This document shows, one piece after another, positions 25,666 to 33,913 of a stretch of DNA of 64,000 nt. How positions within the stretch are numbered: the first letter of the stretch is position 1; the number at the start of each line of letters is the position of its first letter. The notes under the pieces were generated by a model. It worked only from the letters and a program-made list of their open reading frames with translations, ran no database searches and was not told the DNA's origin. Source of the DNA: Candidatus Sulfidibacterium hydrothermale. GTDB taxonomy: Bacteria > Bacteroidota > Bacteroidia > Bacteroidales > F082. The translations under genes and the position numbers were made by a program. The DNA lies in the NCBI RefSeq assembly GCF_020149915.1, contig NZ_CP083760.1, forward strand, positions 2,666,001 to 2,730,000, read 5' to 3'.

Positions 25666-26241
25666 TTATTGCGGAAACAGGGTACGTTCAATCTTTTCAC
25701 AAATGGCATGACCGATCAGGATGTGCATTTCCTGAATACGTGCCGTATTTTCCGAAGGAACACGAATACACAGTTCACACAGCTCGGCCAGTTTCCCCCC
25801 GTTTTCTCCGGTAAAACCGATGGTGATCATGTGCTGTTCCTTTGCCTGCCGCACGGCATTTACCACATTCGGAGAGTTTCCGGAAGTACTTAGTGCAATC
25901 AGCACATCGATACGGCGACCGGCCGCTTCCACCATACGGCGATAAACCTCTTCATAACCATAATCATTGGCTACGGCGGTCAGAAAGGAGGTATTTACAT
26001 GCAGGGCTTCCGCATACAACGGTTTGCGGTCGTATTGAAAACGCCCCGACAGCTCGGCCGCAAGATGCTGGGCATCCGAAGCACTGCCGCCGTTACCGCA
26101 AAAAAGGATTTTTCCGCCTTGCTCCAGCGATTCAATACAATACTCGGCCGCTGTCTTGATCAGCTCCATCCGCTCCGGATCATCAAAAAAAGCTTTTTTT
26201 ACCCGGATACTTTCCTGAAATGCTTTGATAATAAAATCCAT
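25666..26241 (-). CDS. gmhA: Sedoheptulose-7-phosphate isomerase
   Basis: A 191-residue SIS-domain isomerase that makes D-glycero-D-manno-heptose 7-phosphate, the first step of heptose synthesis for lipopolysaccharide. Diagnostic segments: FCGNGGSASDAQHLAAELSGRF near residues 48-69, ALSTSGNSPNV, and the C-terminal ARIQEMHILIGHAICEKIE. The start is the ATG at 26241; the open frame further upstream runs antisense through tRNA-Gly and is not coding. A near-consensus -7 box TATACTTG lies at 26264-26271. Confidence 0.94.
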   Translation of the reverse strand: MDFIIKAFQESIRVKKAFFDDPERMELIKTAAEYCIESLEQGGKILFCGNGGSASDAQHLAAELSGRFQYDRKPLYAEALHVNTSFLTAVANDYGYEEVYRRMVEAAGRRIDVLIALSTSGNSPNVVNAVRQAKEQHMITIGFTGENGGKLAELCELCIRVPSENTARIQEMHILIGHAICEKIERTLFPQ

Positions 26242-26404
26242 AGCTGTGGGTTTTTTCAATATGCAAGTATAGGAAAAAGATGCCTGTGCCAGACTCCGGA
26301 AGGCGGCTTTTTCATAAAAATGAACAAAAAATAACAGAGAAGAAGAAAATTTAACGCAGCAGACAGAAAAGAAAAAGGCAGCTACCCGGAAAGATAACTG
26401 CCAG

Positions 26405-26477
26405 AGCGGCAAATGGGACTCGAACCCACGACCCTCAGCTTGGGAAGCTGATGCTCTACCAACTGAGCTACTGCCGC
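26405..26477 (-). tRNA. tRNA-Gly(CCC)
   Basis: Read on the minus strand: acceptor arm GCGGCAG pairs with TTGCCGC, D-arm contains AGCTCAGTTGGTAGAGC, the anticodon loop TTCCCAA lies in a TCAGC/GCTGA stem, and the T-arm has the GGTTCGAGTCC signature. Anticodon CCC reads glycine GGG codons. CCA is not encoded. Confidence 0.95.
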
Positions 26478-26864
26478 ATTGCAGGCGCAAATTTACAAAG
26501 TTTTACCAAAAAGCAAGAGAAAAAACAACTTTGCTAACCGCAGAAGACCGGAAGCCTGTCAACCCGTTAAACAACACACCCTAAATTGCATGCCCACATG
26601 CATAAAAACATCCGAAAAGCACAGCGGCATTTGATTTGTGGCCTTTTGAGAGAATTTATTCTCTGGGGTTTCCTCTTTTACTATTTTTTCTAATTTTACT
26701 GCAACCTAAAAATTAAAAGCCCTTGGGCACAAACCACCCACTATATTGTTTGATTTCCCGCCGAAACTTCTTTACAGTTTCCCTGGCAGATACTCATGCC
26801 GGGAAAATGCTGTTATCCGGAAATGTTTTGGGAGATAAGTATATTCTTTATGGGGATATATGGA
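26478..26864. other. Intergenic stretch between tRNA-Gly and the cassette-like island
   Basis: No gene is supported. A small inverted repeat TGCATG-N4-CATGCA-like word lies near 26588-26603. There is no attC-like palindrome or integrase gene here, so the left edge of the cassette-like island appears to be at 26865. Confidence 0.5.
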
Positions 26865-26895
26865 GTTGTGTGCAAGCTCAAAGAAAGAGAATAAA

Positions 26896-27219
26896 ATGAA
26901 GCATATAGAAAAATTAGCGATAAAATATTTATTGATTGGATTTGGAATAGGAATTTTACGAATCCTTGTTATACATTCAGGATTTTACTTTGTTGATTTC
27001 TTTAATATTACAGACCCATTAAAATTTAATAAAATTACATTTGAAATTCTGAGTTACTCAACAAATATAATTGTTGGGACTTTTATTCTTTTCGACTCAA
27101 TAAAATATGTAAAAAACAAACTGATAATTTCTTTGACGGGATTTCTTATGCCGGTATTTGGAGTTTGTTTCTTGATAATTGAAAAATATTTAATATTGAA
27201 AACCACGGATAATGAATAA
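26896..27219 (+). CDS. Small multi-pass membrane protein, unknown family (cassette A, gene 1)
   Basis: A 107-residue hydrophobic protein starting MKHIEKLAIKYL; an in-frame ATG at 26860 lies before the cassette boundary and is less likely. Three to four membrane spans are visible: LLIGFGIGILRILVI, FEILSYSTNIIVGTFILF and LTGFLMPVFGVCFLII. No family recognised. It overlaps the next gene by eight bases, so the two are translationally coupled and probably form a pair. Codon use is strongly AT-biased compared with the chromosome around it, fitting horizontal acquisition. Confidence 0.7.
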   Translation: MKHIEKLAIKYLLIGFGIGILRILVIHSGFYFVDFFNITDPLKFNKITFEILSYSTNIIVGTFILFDSIKYVKNKLIISLTGFLMPVFGVCFLIIEKYLILKTTDNE

Positions 27220-27574
27220 CACAGCAATTAGAACAATAGGGAAATATGCGTTATTGTTGAGTATTTTTTATGTTCTGGAGTATATTGTAGAATACCTTGT
27301 TGGACAAAAATTGGGAAATTCCATAGCTATTGAAACAAAAAGTTACTTGTTTACCGGCAAATTATTTTTTCCGTATTTATTGAATATCATTACTGCATTC
27401 ATTATTAATTCGGATAAAAACAGATTAGGAATTGAAGGGAAATATTCCGTTTTATTAACAATATTTTATAGGCCAATTGGAATAGTACTTTTTCTAGTAT
27501 ATGTAATTGAGAAAGAAATAAAAAGCCAGCACACAACATCACCTATGCTTCATACCGCAAATAATTGTAAATAA
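27212..27574 (+). CDS. Small membrane protein with internal repeat, unknown family (cassette A, gene 2)
   Basis: A 120-residue hydrophobic protein with about three to four spans. The segments GKYALLLSIFY (near residue 11) and GKYSVLLTIFY (near residue 81) are an internal repeat, so the protein may consist of two related halves. The last 15 or so residues (from SQHTTS onward) are encoded inside the left arm of the attC-like palindrome, a common outcome when a cassette gene runs into its recombination site. No function can be named; an immunity or membrane-stress role is only a guess. Confidence 0.68.
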   Translation: MNNTAIRTIGKYALLLSIFYVLEYIVEYLVGQKLGNSIAIETKSYLFTGKLFFPYLLNIITAFIINSDKNRLGIEGKYSVLLTIFYRPIGIVLFLVYVIEKEIKSQHTTSPMLHTANNCK

Positions 27575-27660
27575 ACGGATTATGTGTTAATAAAACATAT
27601 TGGTAAATAGAAAAATTAAACAATAAAATGCGGCACGCAGCATAGCCCTGCACGTTGTGG
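27529..27660 (+). repeat. attC-like palindrome 1
   Basis: Outer arms GCACACAAC (27529-27537) and GTTGTGG (27654-27660). Inner arms TATGCTTCATACCGCA (27544-27559) and its imperfect complement TGCGGCACGCAGCATA (27629-27644), then TAATTGT/ACAATAA. The single-stranded fold would be a long hairpin with bulges, as in attC. The centre shares long words with palindrome 2 (ATTGTAAATAAA, AGAAAAAT, AAACAATAAA), as seen among attC sites of one array. Confidence 0.65.
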
Positions 27661-27683
27661 TGCATTAAAGAAAAGAAGATAGT

Positions 27684-29795
27684 ATGGATAATCAATTTGA
27701 AAAATTTTTGACTTATGAAAATTTTGAACTTGCTTTTTTTAGGCTTAAAACAGCTCAAAGAAATTTATATAAGTCATTGTATTATCCTGAATTAAAAATA
27801 TTTGAAAATTTTCTATCTCAAAACATTAAAACTTTAATAGAACAGATAAAAAATAAAACATACACCCCTGAAAAAGCACACAAAATATTTATTCCCAAAA
27901 AAAATAATCTTGTTCGTCCGTTATCAATTTTAACATTTAAAGACTTATTAGTTTTTCAAGCATTAACTAATATTATTGCGGATATTGCTTATGATAAAAT
28001 TTCTACCAAATATGGCATTACAATTTTTGGCAATATTATAAATACTTCAACAACCGATAAAAAAAGTAGAAAGTTCTTCTTTAAATCTTGGAAAAAAACT
28101 GGAAAAACTTTGCAGAAAAATCCAAAAAATATTATTCAGAAGGTTATAAATTTTTATCCGAATTTGATATTGCATCGTTTTTTGATACAATCGACCATAA
28201 TATTTTATCACAAATATTAGAGAATAAATACAATATTGAAAAAGATGTGTTAAACATTTTAACTGAATGTTTAGAAAAATGGACAATTGATTTTAATCAT
28301 CATACTTTTAAAGCTAAACACGGTATTCCACAAGGCCCTCTTGCTTCCCCTTTTTTAGCCGATTTGTATTTATCATACTTAGATGATGAAATAACAAATA
28401 AGAAAAGCCTTGATATTAAATATTTAAGATATGTTGATGATATTAGAATTTTCAGCAAAGATGCTAAGACTTCTCAAAAAGCAGTTGCAGCATTGGATTT
28501 ATTGTCAAGAGATCTTGGATTAATTCCACAAGGAGCAAAAATATTTTTTAAAGAAATCACCAATATAGACAAAGAACTTAAAATTCAGAATAATAAATTT
28601 TCTAAAATTACAAAAGAATATAAAAAAGGAGAAAAGAAATTAAAGGCAAAAACTCATAGACAATTAAAAAAACGATTTGTAGATTGCTTTGAAAAAGATG
28701 ATAGTAAACGAAAAGAAGAATATTTAGATAAAACAATTATTAGTTTCTCATTATTCAAGCTAAATAAAGATGATGAAATAAAAGAACTAATAATAAATAA
28801 TTATGACAAAATATTAACTCACTTTGAAGGGATATTATTTTATTTATCTAAGTTTTATGTAGAAAACAACGGAGAAATAGAAGTTTCTGTTAAAGAGTTT
28901 TTAAATAAGGTTTTTGAATGACGATGACATTTTATTTCATCATTTGAATGCTTTAATTTTAAAATATTTTCCTGAATTACCATTTAATGAGAAAGTTTTT
29001 GAAAAATATATTACAAATAAAAATAGAGATTGGTTAGTTCGTTATTATATGGTTGATTGGCTCTATAAGAATGAAAAAACAGAACTTTTTGAACTACTTT
29101 TTATTAGAAATAACGAAAATCCGTTTATTTTAAGAAAAATTAATGATTACAAGTTTATTCTATCAAAAGATGATACTTTTAAAACGCTTTTTACGGAAAA
29201 ACTTCTTAGAGCAGATTATGATTTAACAGCATTACAAGGACTTTATCTTTCGTTTAGAAATTTAAATTTATTTTTTAGATTAAAAGATAATTCAAATTAC
29301 AATTCATATGTAAGAGCAATTTTAGGTGGAAAAATCGATGATTTTATCCTTAAAACTCTAAAAAAAGAGTATGGAATTTCAAATCCTGATACTTTTTTTA
29401 ATAGAAACATATGGGATAAAGATGATGAATATTCTGAACTTGTTGAAGCATTTTATGCTTATGAAAGTTTTAGAAAAACTCAACCTTCAATCGCCGTTTT
29501 GAACCTGAACAACTTCAACAATCTTTGTTTTAATAAAATATGCAGTAGATTAAACATTAAACAGAATTCCAAAGAATATGGTGTTAATTTAGATGCAAAT
29601 ATAATTCAAGATATATTTCCAAAAGCTAATCGTTATTGGGCAGAAATAAATACTAAAAGAAACCAAAAATCAGAAGCTCATCCATATGATAAATATGGTA
29701 AGATTAGAATTAAAATAACTCAAAATGAATTGAATGAATTACATAAAAAAGAAATTGAAACATTGGATGAAATATGTAAATATAGGAATTATTAA
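27684..29795 (+). pseudogene. AbiA-like reverse transcriptase with C-terminal HEPN motif, split by two apparent frameshifts
   Basis: Three consecutive frames (27684-28091, about 28092-28915, about 28914-29795) make one protein of about 703 residues if one A is added to the A7 run at 28092-28098 and one T is removed from the T5 run at 28911-28915. Reverse transcriptase motifs: RPLSILTFKDLLVFQAL, EFDIASFFDTIDH (first catalytic Asp), GIPQGPLASPFLADLYL, and YLRYVDDIRIF (the YxDD box). The C-terminal part has no ATG start of its own and carries RNQKSEAH near its residue 249, an R-N-x5-H pattern of HEPN ribonucleases. RT-HEPN fusions are known from abortive-infection proteins such as AbiA. Whether the indels are real, assembly errors, or phase variation is open. 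The middle and last frames begin at TTG only. Confidence 0.7.
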
Positions 29796-29801
29796 TAACG
29801 A

Positions 29802-29922
29802 CACCACAACACCGGTTATACCTCATGGCGCAAATTATTGTAAATAAATTGATTAAACTTCGGTTAAACATGTTGATAAACAGAAAAATCAAACAATAAA
29901 TTGCGCCACGTAGCATATCACG
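29802..29922 (+). repeat. attC-like palindrome 2
   Basis: Outer arm CACCACAAC (29802-29810); inner arms CATGGCGCAAATTATTGT (29824-29841) and ACAATAAATTGCGCCACG (29893-29910). The sequence is related to palindrome 1 through most of its length. The right boundary is CACG at 29919-29922, followed by TCAGC instead of TTGTG, so this is the right end of the array and the downstream core half-site is not conserved. Confidence 0.6.
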
Positions 29923-30198
29923 TCAGCAAGCTTAACAACAAAAATAAATTTGCTACAAGAAAATATTAAATAAAAACTAACACACAATAGACACATTCAC
30001 CATTTGCACAAGCCAATAAAAATGAAAAAAAGGCAGCTTTTACTGCCGCCACCATAATCGTCATACTATTTTCACTTCTTAACTTATCATCAAACAAAAA
30101 GCCGCGCCGGTTTCATAGTTATCATACATTTTTTCCTAACTTTACGGCAATAAAAACAGAAAACCCGTGACCCATCACCACAATTAACACTTATTCCA
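29923..30198. other. Intergenic stretch after the cassette-like island
   Basis: No gene seen. AT-rich sequence returns to normal composition near 30,040. A weak promoter-like TAACTTTA lies near 30137, upstream of the NfeD gene. Confidence 0.45.
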
Positions 30199-30630
30199 AT
30201 GGAAACATGGCAAATTTTAGTAGCGGCAGGCATTGTCGCTTTTATCGTTGAAATTTTTACGGCCGGTTTTATTGCCGGTTCGGCAGGTATTGGTTTTTTC
30301 TTTGCGGCTATTGGCAGTTATCTGGGACTTTCCACACCGTGGCAAATCCTTTTTTTTGCAGCAGGCATGGCATTAACCTATTTTCTTATCCGGCCGCTCA
30401 TCAACAAATTCGGATATAAAGAACCGGTAAAAACCAACCGTGATGCCCTTATCGGGAAAACCGGAAAGGTAACCGAAGAAATCAATCCGGAAACCCACAC
30501 CGGCCGGGTAGCCATTGACGGAGACGACTGGAAAGCCATGACTGCCGGAAACGAATCCATCGCCAAAGGAGCTACCGTGGAAGTAATTGAAATTGACAGT
30601 ATTATTTTAATTGTAAAACCCTTAAATTAA
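30199..30630 (+). CDS. NfeD family membrane protein
   Basis: A 143-residue short-form NfeD. Two to three N-terminal membrane spans (WQILVAAGIVAFIVEIFTAGF, GIGFFFAAIGSYLGL, ILFFAAGMALTYFLI) precede a soluble OB-fold domain with DALIGKTGKVTEEI, GRVAIDGDDWKA and the ending VEVIEIDSIILIVKP. NfeD proteins pair with SPFH proteins in membrane microdomains; the SPFH gene follows eight bases later. Confidence 0.92.
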   Translation: METWQILVAAGIVAFIVEIFTAGFIAGSAGIGFFFAAIGSYLGLSTPWQILFFAAGMALTYFLIRPLINKFGYKEPVKTNRDALIGKTGKVTEEINPETHTGRVAIDGDDWKAMTAGNESIAKGATVEVIEIDSIILIVKPLN

Positions 30631-30637
30631 TTCTATT

Positions 30638-31615
30638 ATGGGAACACTTATTGTTTTGGGGGCGCTGGCCCTTTTCGTATTTATTTTTGCCCTTTCCGGA
30701 TTTAAAATTGTTCAACAGGCAGAAGTAATGGTTATTGAACGGTTGGGAAAATACAGCCGCACCCTGCATTCGGGAATCAACATTATCTGGCCGATCATCG
30801 ACAAACCGCGAAACATCACCTGGCGTTATGTTGTAGAGGGAATGGACGACCGGAAACACATCCGGTTCAAACAAAAATCAAAAATTGATCTGCGCGAAAC
30901 CGTGTACGATTTCCCGCGACAGAATGTGATCACCAAAGACAATGTCAGCGTACAGATCAATGCCATTCTCTATTTTCAGATTATGGATCCTGTAAAAGCC
31001 ATTTACGAGATCGAAAACCTGCCCGATGCCATTGAAAAACTGACACAGACCACCCTGAGAAATGTAATTGGCGAACTGGAACTGGATGAATCGCTCAGCT
31101 CACGCGATACCATCAACACCAAACTGCGTACTATTTTAGACGAAGCCACCAACAAATGGGGCGTCAAGATCAACCGGGTGGAATTACAAGACATCAATCC
31201 GCCGGAAGACATTAAAGAGGCCATGGAAAAACAGATGCGGGCCGAACGCGACCGCCGCGCCGCCGTATTGGAAGCCGAAGGACAAAAACGGGCCAAAATT
31301 CTGGAAGCTGAAGGTTTCAGAGAAAGTGAGATCAAAAAAGCCGAGGGAGAAAAACAGTCGGAAATCCTGAAAGCCGAAGGACAGGCTCAGGCCAGGATAA
31401 AAACTGCTGAGGCGGAAGCCAAAGCCATTAAACTGGTAAGTGAGGCCATTGAAGAAAAAAGCGGAAATCCCATCAACTACCTGATTGCCACCAAATACAT
31501 TGAAACTTTACAGGAAATGGTCACCGGCAAAGACAACAAAACGGTGTACATTCCTTTTGAAGCCACCGGCGTACTCGGATCGCTCGGCGGAATCAAAGAG
31601 ATGTTTAAACAGTAA
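30638..31615 (+). CDS. SPFH/Band 7 membrane-anchored protein (stomatin/QmcA-like)
   Basis: A 325-residue stomatin-like protein. One N-terminal membrane anchor (LIVLGALALFVFIFALSGF), then the SPFH domain (VVIERLGKYSRTLHSGINI-like start, SRDTINTKLRTILDEATNKWGVKINRVELQDINPPEDI) and a charged coiled coil about residues 190-265 made of repeated A-E-A-E/K-A-E-G units. Together with the preceding NfeD it should build oligomeric scaffolds in the inner membrane that guide proteases or transporters (family knowledge). Confidence 0.93.
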   Translation: MGTLIVLGALALFVFIFALSGFKIVQQAEVMVIERLGKYSRTLHSGINIIWPIIDKPRNITWRYVVEGMDDRKHIRFKQKSKIDLRETVYDFPRQNVITKDNVSVQINAILYFQIMDPVKAIYEIENLPDAIEKLTQTTLRNVIGELELDESLSSRDTINTKLRTILDEATNKWGVKINRVELQDINPPEDIKEAMEKQMRAERDRRAAVLEAEGQKRAKILEAEGFRESEIKKAEGEKQSEILKAEGQAQARIKTAEAEAKAIKLVSEAIEEKSGNPINYLIATKYIETLQEMVTGKDNKTVYIPFEATGVLGSLGGIKEMFKQ

Positions 31616-31818
31616 AAACGGAAACACACTTTTTCCTGACCGGAAAACAACAACTTCCCCGGCTTTTCCGGATAAACGCCCAATCACGATATTCGCAAAC
31701 AGGAAACCGAACAATGAAAGCGGTTTTGCTGTATGGGAACAGCTATAAGAATAAAATTTTGCATATTTGAAAATTAGAAGGCAAAACACTGCCCGCCACT
31801 TTATTTTAGTTTAGAAAA

Positions 31819-32334
31819 ATGGACCGGATAGAAATATATTCGAGCAAGAAAAAAACAATATTCGGGGTCATCGGCTCCATCCTGCTTGTTGCACTGGGAC
31901 TTTGGATAAGTTTAGACAGAACGGCCCCGGTTTCAATTCGTTGGATGGGAATTGTTACCGTATTATTTTTCGGATGGGGTATTTTTATCGGGACCAAGAA
32001 AGTGATAAAATCGAACGCTGCATTAATAATTGACGACAAAGGAATTTACATAAACCCTCAGCAATCGTTCAGCGGATTTATCGAATGGGACAACATTATC
32101 GAATTCAAAGAAATAAAAATGATTGGTCAAAAAATCATGGTAATTGTTGTAAAAGATCCGGAAAAATGGGTTGAAAACGAAACCAATTTCCTCCAAAAAG
32201 AATTGATGAGATATAACCTTAACCATTACGGATCGCCTTTTAGTATCACACCGGCAGGTCTCACAATGACTTACAAAGAACTGAACGACAAATTAAATCA
32301 ATACCATCAGAAATATAAAAACGAAGCACAGTAG
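31819..32334 (+). CDS. STM3941 family membrane protein
   Basis: A 171-residue protein with two adjacent N-terminal spans (IFGVIGSILLVALGLWISL and IRWMGIVTVLFFGWGIFI) followed by a PH-like soluble domain: GTKKVIKSNAALIIDDKGIYINP and FIEWDNIIEFKEIK. This fits the STM3941 family, small membrane proteins of unknown role. It stands alone, about 200 bases after the SPFH gene and before the his terminator. Confidence 0.75.
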   Translation: MDRIEIYSSKKKTIFGVIGSILLVALGLWISLDRTAPVSIRWMGIVTVLFFGWGIFIGTKKVIKSNAALIIDDKGIYINPQQSFSGFIEWDNIIEFKEIKMIGQKIMVIVVKDPEKWVENETNFLQKELMRYNLNHYGSPFSITPAGLTMTYKELNDKLNQYHQKYKNEAQ

Positions 32335-32464
32335 CGCATTTCACAATGGCGGATCAAACCAATTTGGCAGGACAAAACAAGAGAGAAAAAGATCTCCAAT
32401 CCATCCGGCAAAAAAACAGCATAAACTTCCCGGCTCCAATTTACAATGGTAAATGCCGATGTTA

Positions 32465-32510
32465 AATCAAAGTGCTTTTGGTTCATTTCAATCCCAAAAG
32501 CACTTTGATT
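32465..32510. terminator. Intrinsic terminator at the end of the his operon
   Basis: A perfect 17-bp stem (32465-32481 with 32494-32510; outer part AATCAAAGTGC/GCACTTTGATT) with a 12-base loop and a short U tract on the minus strand (and on the plus strand). It lies about 45 bases past the hisIE stop. Confidence 0.8.
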
Positions 32511-32553
32511 TTCAATTGGTATTACAAGCCCCCGGAACCGGGAAATTTACCGT

Positions 32554-33180
32554 TTACGCGTGTCTTTTACGCAACACTTCCAGCACGTCTTCAAACCGGA
32601 AATTCTTGGCTTGTAACAGCACCAGGAAATGATAAATCAAATCCGCGGATTCGTTGAGAAACAAATCGTCGTTTTGGTCTTTGGCTTCAATAATCACCTC
32701 CACGGCTTCTTCTCCCACTTTCTGTGCTATTTTGTTGATCCCTTTCCGGAATAAAGAAGCGGTATATGATTTCTCCGTCGGATTTTGACGACGGTCGTCG
32801 ATCACCTTTTCCAATTCGGTTAAAAATCCACACTGCAACGTATTTTCGTCGCCCCAGCAGGTATCCGTTCCCAAATGACAAACCGGTCCGTCCGGATTGA
32901 CCTGCACCAGCAGGGTATCGTTATCGCAATCTGACTGAATATCCACCAGGTGGAGAAAATTTCCGCTGGTTTCGCCTTTGGTCCATAACGTTTTGCGGCT
33001 ACGGCTGTAAAAAGTCACCAGCCGGGTATCTATGGTTTTTTGAAGCGACTCACGGTTCATATAGCCCAGCATCAACACTTTTTTGGTTTGGGCATCTTGT
33101 ATTACCGCCGGCACCAGTCCGCTGTTTTCGTCAAATTTCACCGGCAACGGTTTGTTATTAAATTCGAATGACAATTCCAT
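32554..33180 (-). CDS. hisIE: Bifunctional phosphoribosyl-AMP cyclohydrolase/phosphoribosyl-ATP pyrophosphatase
   Basis: A 208-residue fusion. The HisI part (about 1-110) has [33 protein letters not shown] and zinc-binding cysteines in the region [10 protein letters not shown] and [10 protein letters not shown]. The HisE part (about 115-205) has [24 protein letters not shown] and [13 protein letters not shown]. It does steps two and three of histidine synthesis. It overlaps the end of hisF by 23 bases and is the last gene of the operon. Confidence 0.96.
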   Translation of the reverse strand: MELSFEFNNKPLPVKFDENSGLVPAVIQDAQTKKVLMLGYMNRESLQKTIDTRLVTFYSRSRKTLWTKGETSGNFLHLVDIQSDCDNDTLLVQVNPDGPVCHLGTDTCWGDENTLQCGFLTELEKVIDDRRQNPTEKSYTASLFRKGINKIAQKVGEEAVEVIIEAKDQNDDLFLNESADLIYHFLVLLQAKNFRFEDVLEVLRKRHA

Positions 33181-33913
33181 CTTTTTTCAATTTATTTTTT
33201 AATTCTTTTATTTTTATTTCGCCATAATGAAACACGCTGGCGGCGAGGGCTGCTTCGACACCGGCCTGTAAAAAGACTTCCGAAAAATGCTGCATTTTTC
33301 CGGCGCCTCCGGAGGCAATTACCGGAATCGTCAGCATACCGGTAAGTTTTTTATTGGCTTCAATCTCAAAGCCGTCTTTGGTTCCGTCGCGTGTCATCGC
33401 CGTAAACAATATTTCGCCGGCGCCCCGTTTCTGTCCTTCTTCGGCCCAGGCAAAAAGTTCTTTTTCTGTTTCTTTGCGTCCGCCATGCGTAAACACTTTC
33501 CAGCGATCACCCACAAGGTTTGCATCAATCGCCAGCACGATACACTGGTTTCCAAACTTAGCGGACAATTCATTAATCAATTCCGGCCGGTACACAGCGG
33601 CTGAGTTTACCGACACTTTGTCGGCACCGGCACGCAACAGGGCTTTTACATCTTCCACGCTGCCGATTCCGCCTCCCACCGTAAAAGGGATATTGATTTC
33701 GCGGGCAATCTTTTCGACCAGCGAAACCAATGTTTTACGTTTATCGGAGGTTGCTGTAATATCCAAAAAGACAAGCTCATCAGCGCCCTGATCCGAATAA
33801 ATCCGCGCCAGCTCCACCGGGTCGCCGGCATCGCGTAACCGGATAAAATTCGTTCCTTTTACGGTTCTTCCGTTTTTAATGTCCAGACACGGAATAATTC
33901 TTTTAGCCAACAT
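33158..33913 (-). CDS. hisF: Imidazole glycerol phosphate synthase cyclase subunit
   Basis: A 251-residue TIM barrel. N-terminal [16 protein letters not shown] with the catalytic aspartate, [26 protein letters not shown] and [13 protein letters not shown] phosphate loops, and the second catalytic aspartate in [14 protein letters not shown]. It works with HisH to close the imidazole ring and release AICAR. It overlaps hisA by 11 bases. Confidence 0.97.
   Translation of the reverse strand: MLAKRIIPCLDIKNGRTVKGTNFIRLRDAGDPVELARIYSDQGADELVFLDITATSDKRKTLVSLVEKIAREINIPFTVGGGIGSVEDVKALLRAGADKVSVNSAAVYRPELINELSAKFGNQCIVLAIDANLVGDRWKVFTHGGRKETEKELFAWAEEGQKRGAGEILFTAMTRDGTKDGFEIEANKKLTGMLTIPVIASGGAGKMQHFSEVFLQAGVEAALAASVFHYGEIKIKELKNKLKKDGIVIRI

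Larger units (their letters stand above)
26865..29922 (+). mobile_element. Integron-like two-cassette array (CALIN-like, no integrase in window)
   Basis: Two units, 26866-27654 and 27655-29922, each begin just after the G of a GTTGTG core, have the first ATG 29-30 bases later after a purine-rich leader, and end in a palindrome of about 120 nt. The left end of unit A, GTTGTGTGC (26865-26873), is the exact reverse complement of the outer arm GCACACAAC (27529-27537) of its own palindrome. The left end of unit B, GTTGTGGTG (27654-27662), is the exact reverse complement of its own arm CACCACAAC (29802-29810). This own-end match is what excision and insertion at attC sites produce. The island is visibly AT-rich. 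The core differs from GTTRRRY and no intI gene is present. Confidence 0.65.

Noticed and set aside
26260-26490. N-terminal extension of gmhA through the tRNA region
   Set aside because: It would be translated from the antisense of tRNA-Gly and has no family similarity; the ATG at 26241 gives the exact family length.
27684-29795. Retron or group II intron reverse transcriptase
   Set aside because: No intron maturase/HNH domain or intron RNA ends, no visible msr/msd region upstream, and the C-terminal HEPN-like motif points to an abortive-infection type.
27529-29922. Flanking palindromes as terminal repeats of a transposon carrying the RT gene
   Set aside because: They are in direct, not inverted, orientation relative to each other and there is no transposase; own-end complementarity fits cassettes better.
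29923-29936. GCTTAAC at the right end of the cassette-like island as a canonical attC core
   Set aside because: It matches RYYYAAC, but that is the left core form; at the right boundary GTTRRRY would be needed, and it lies beyond the palindrome.
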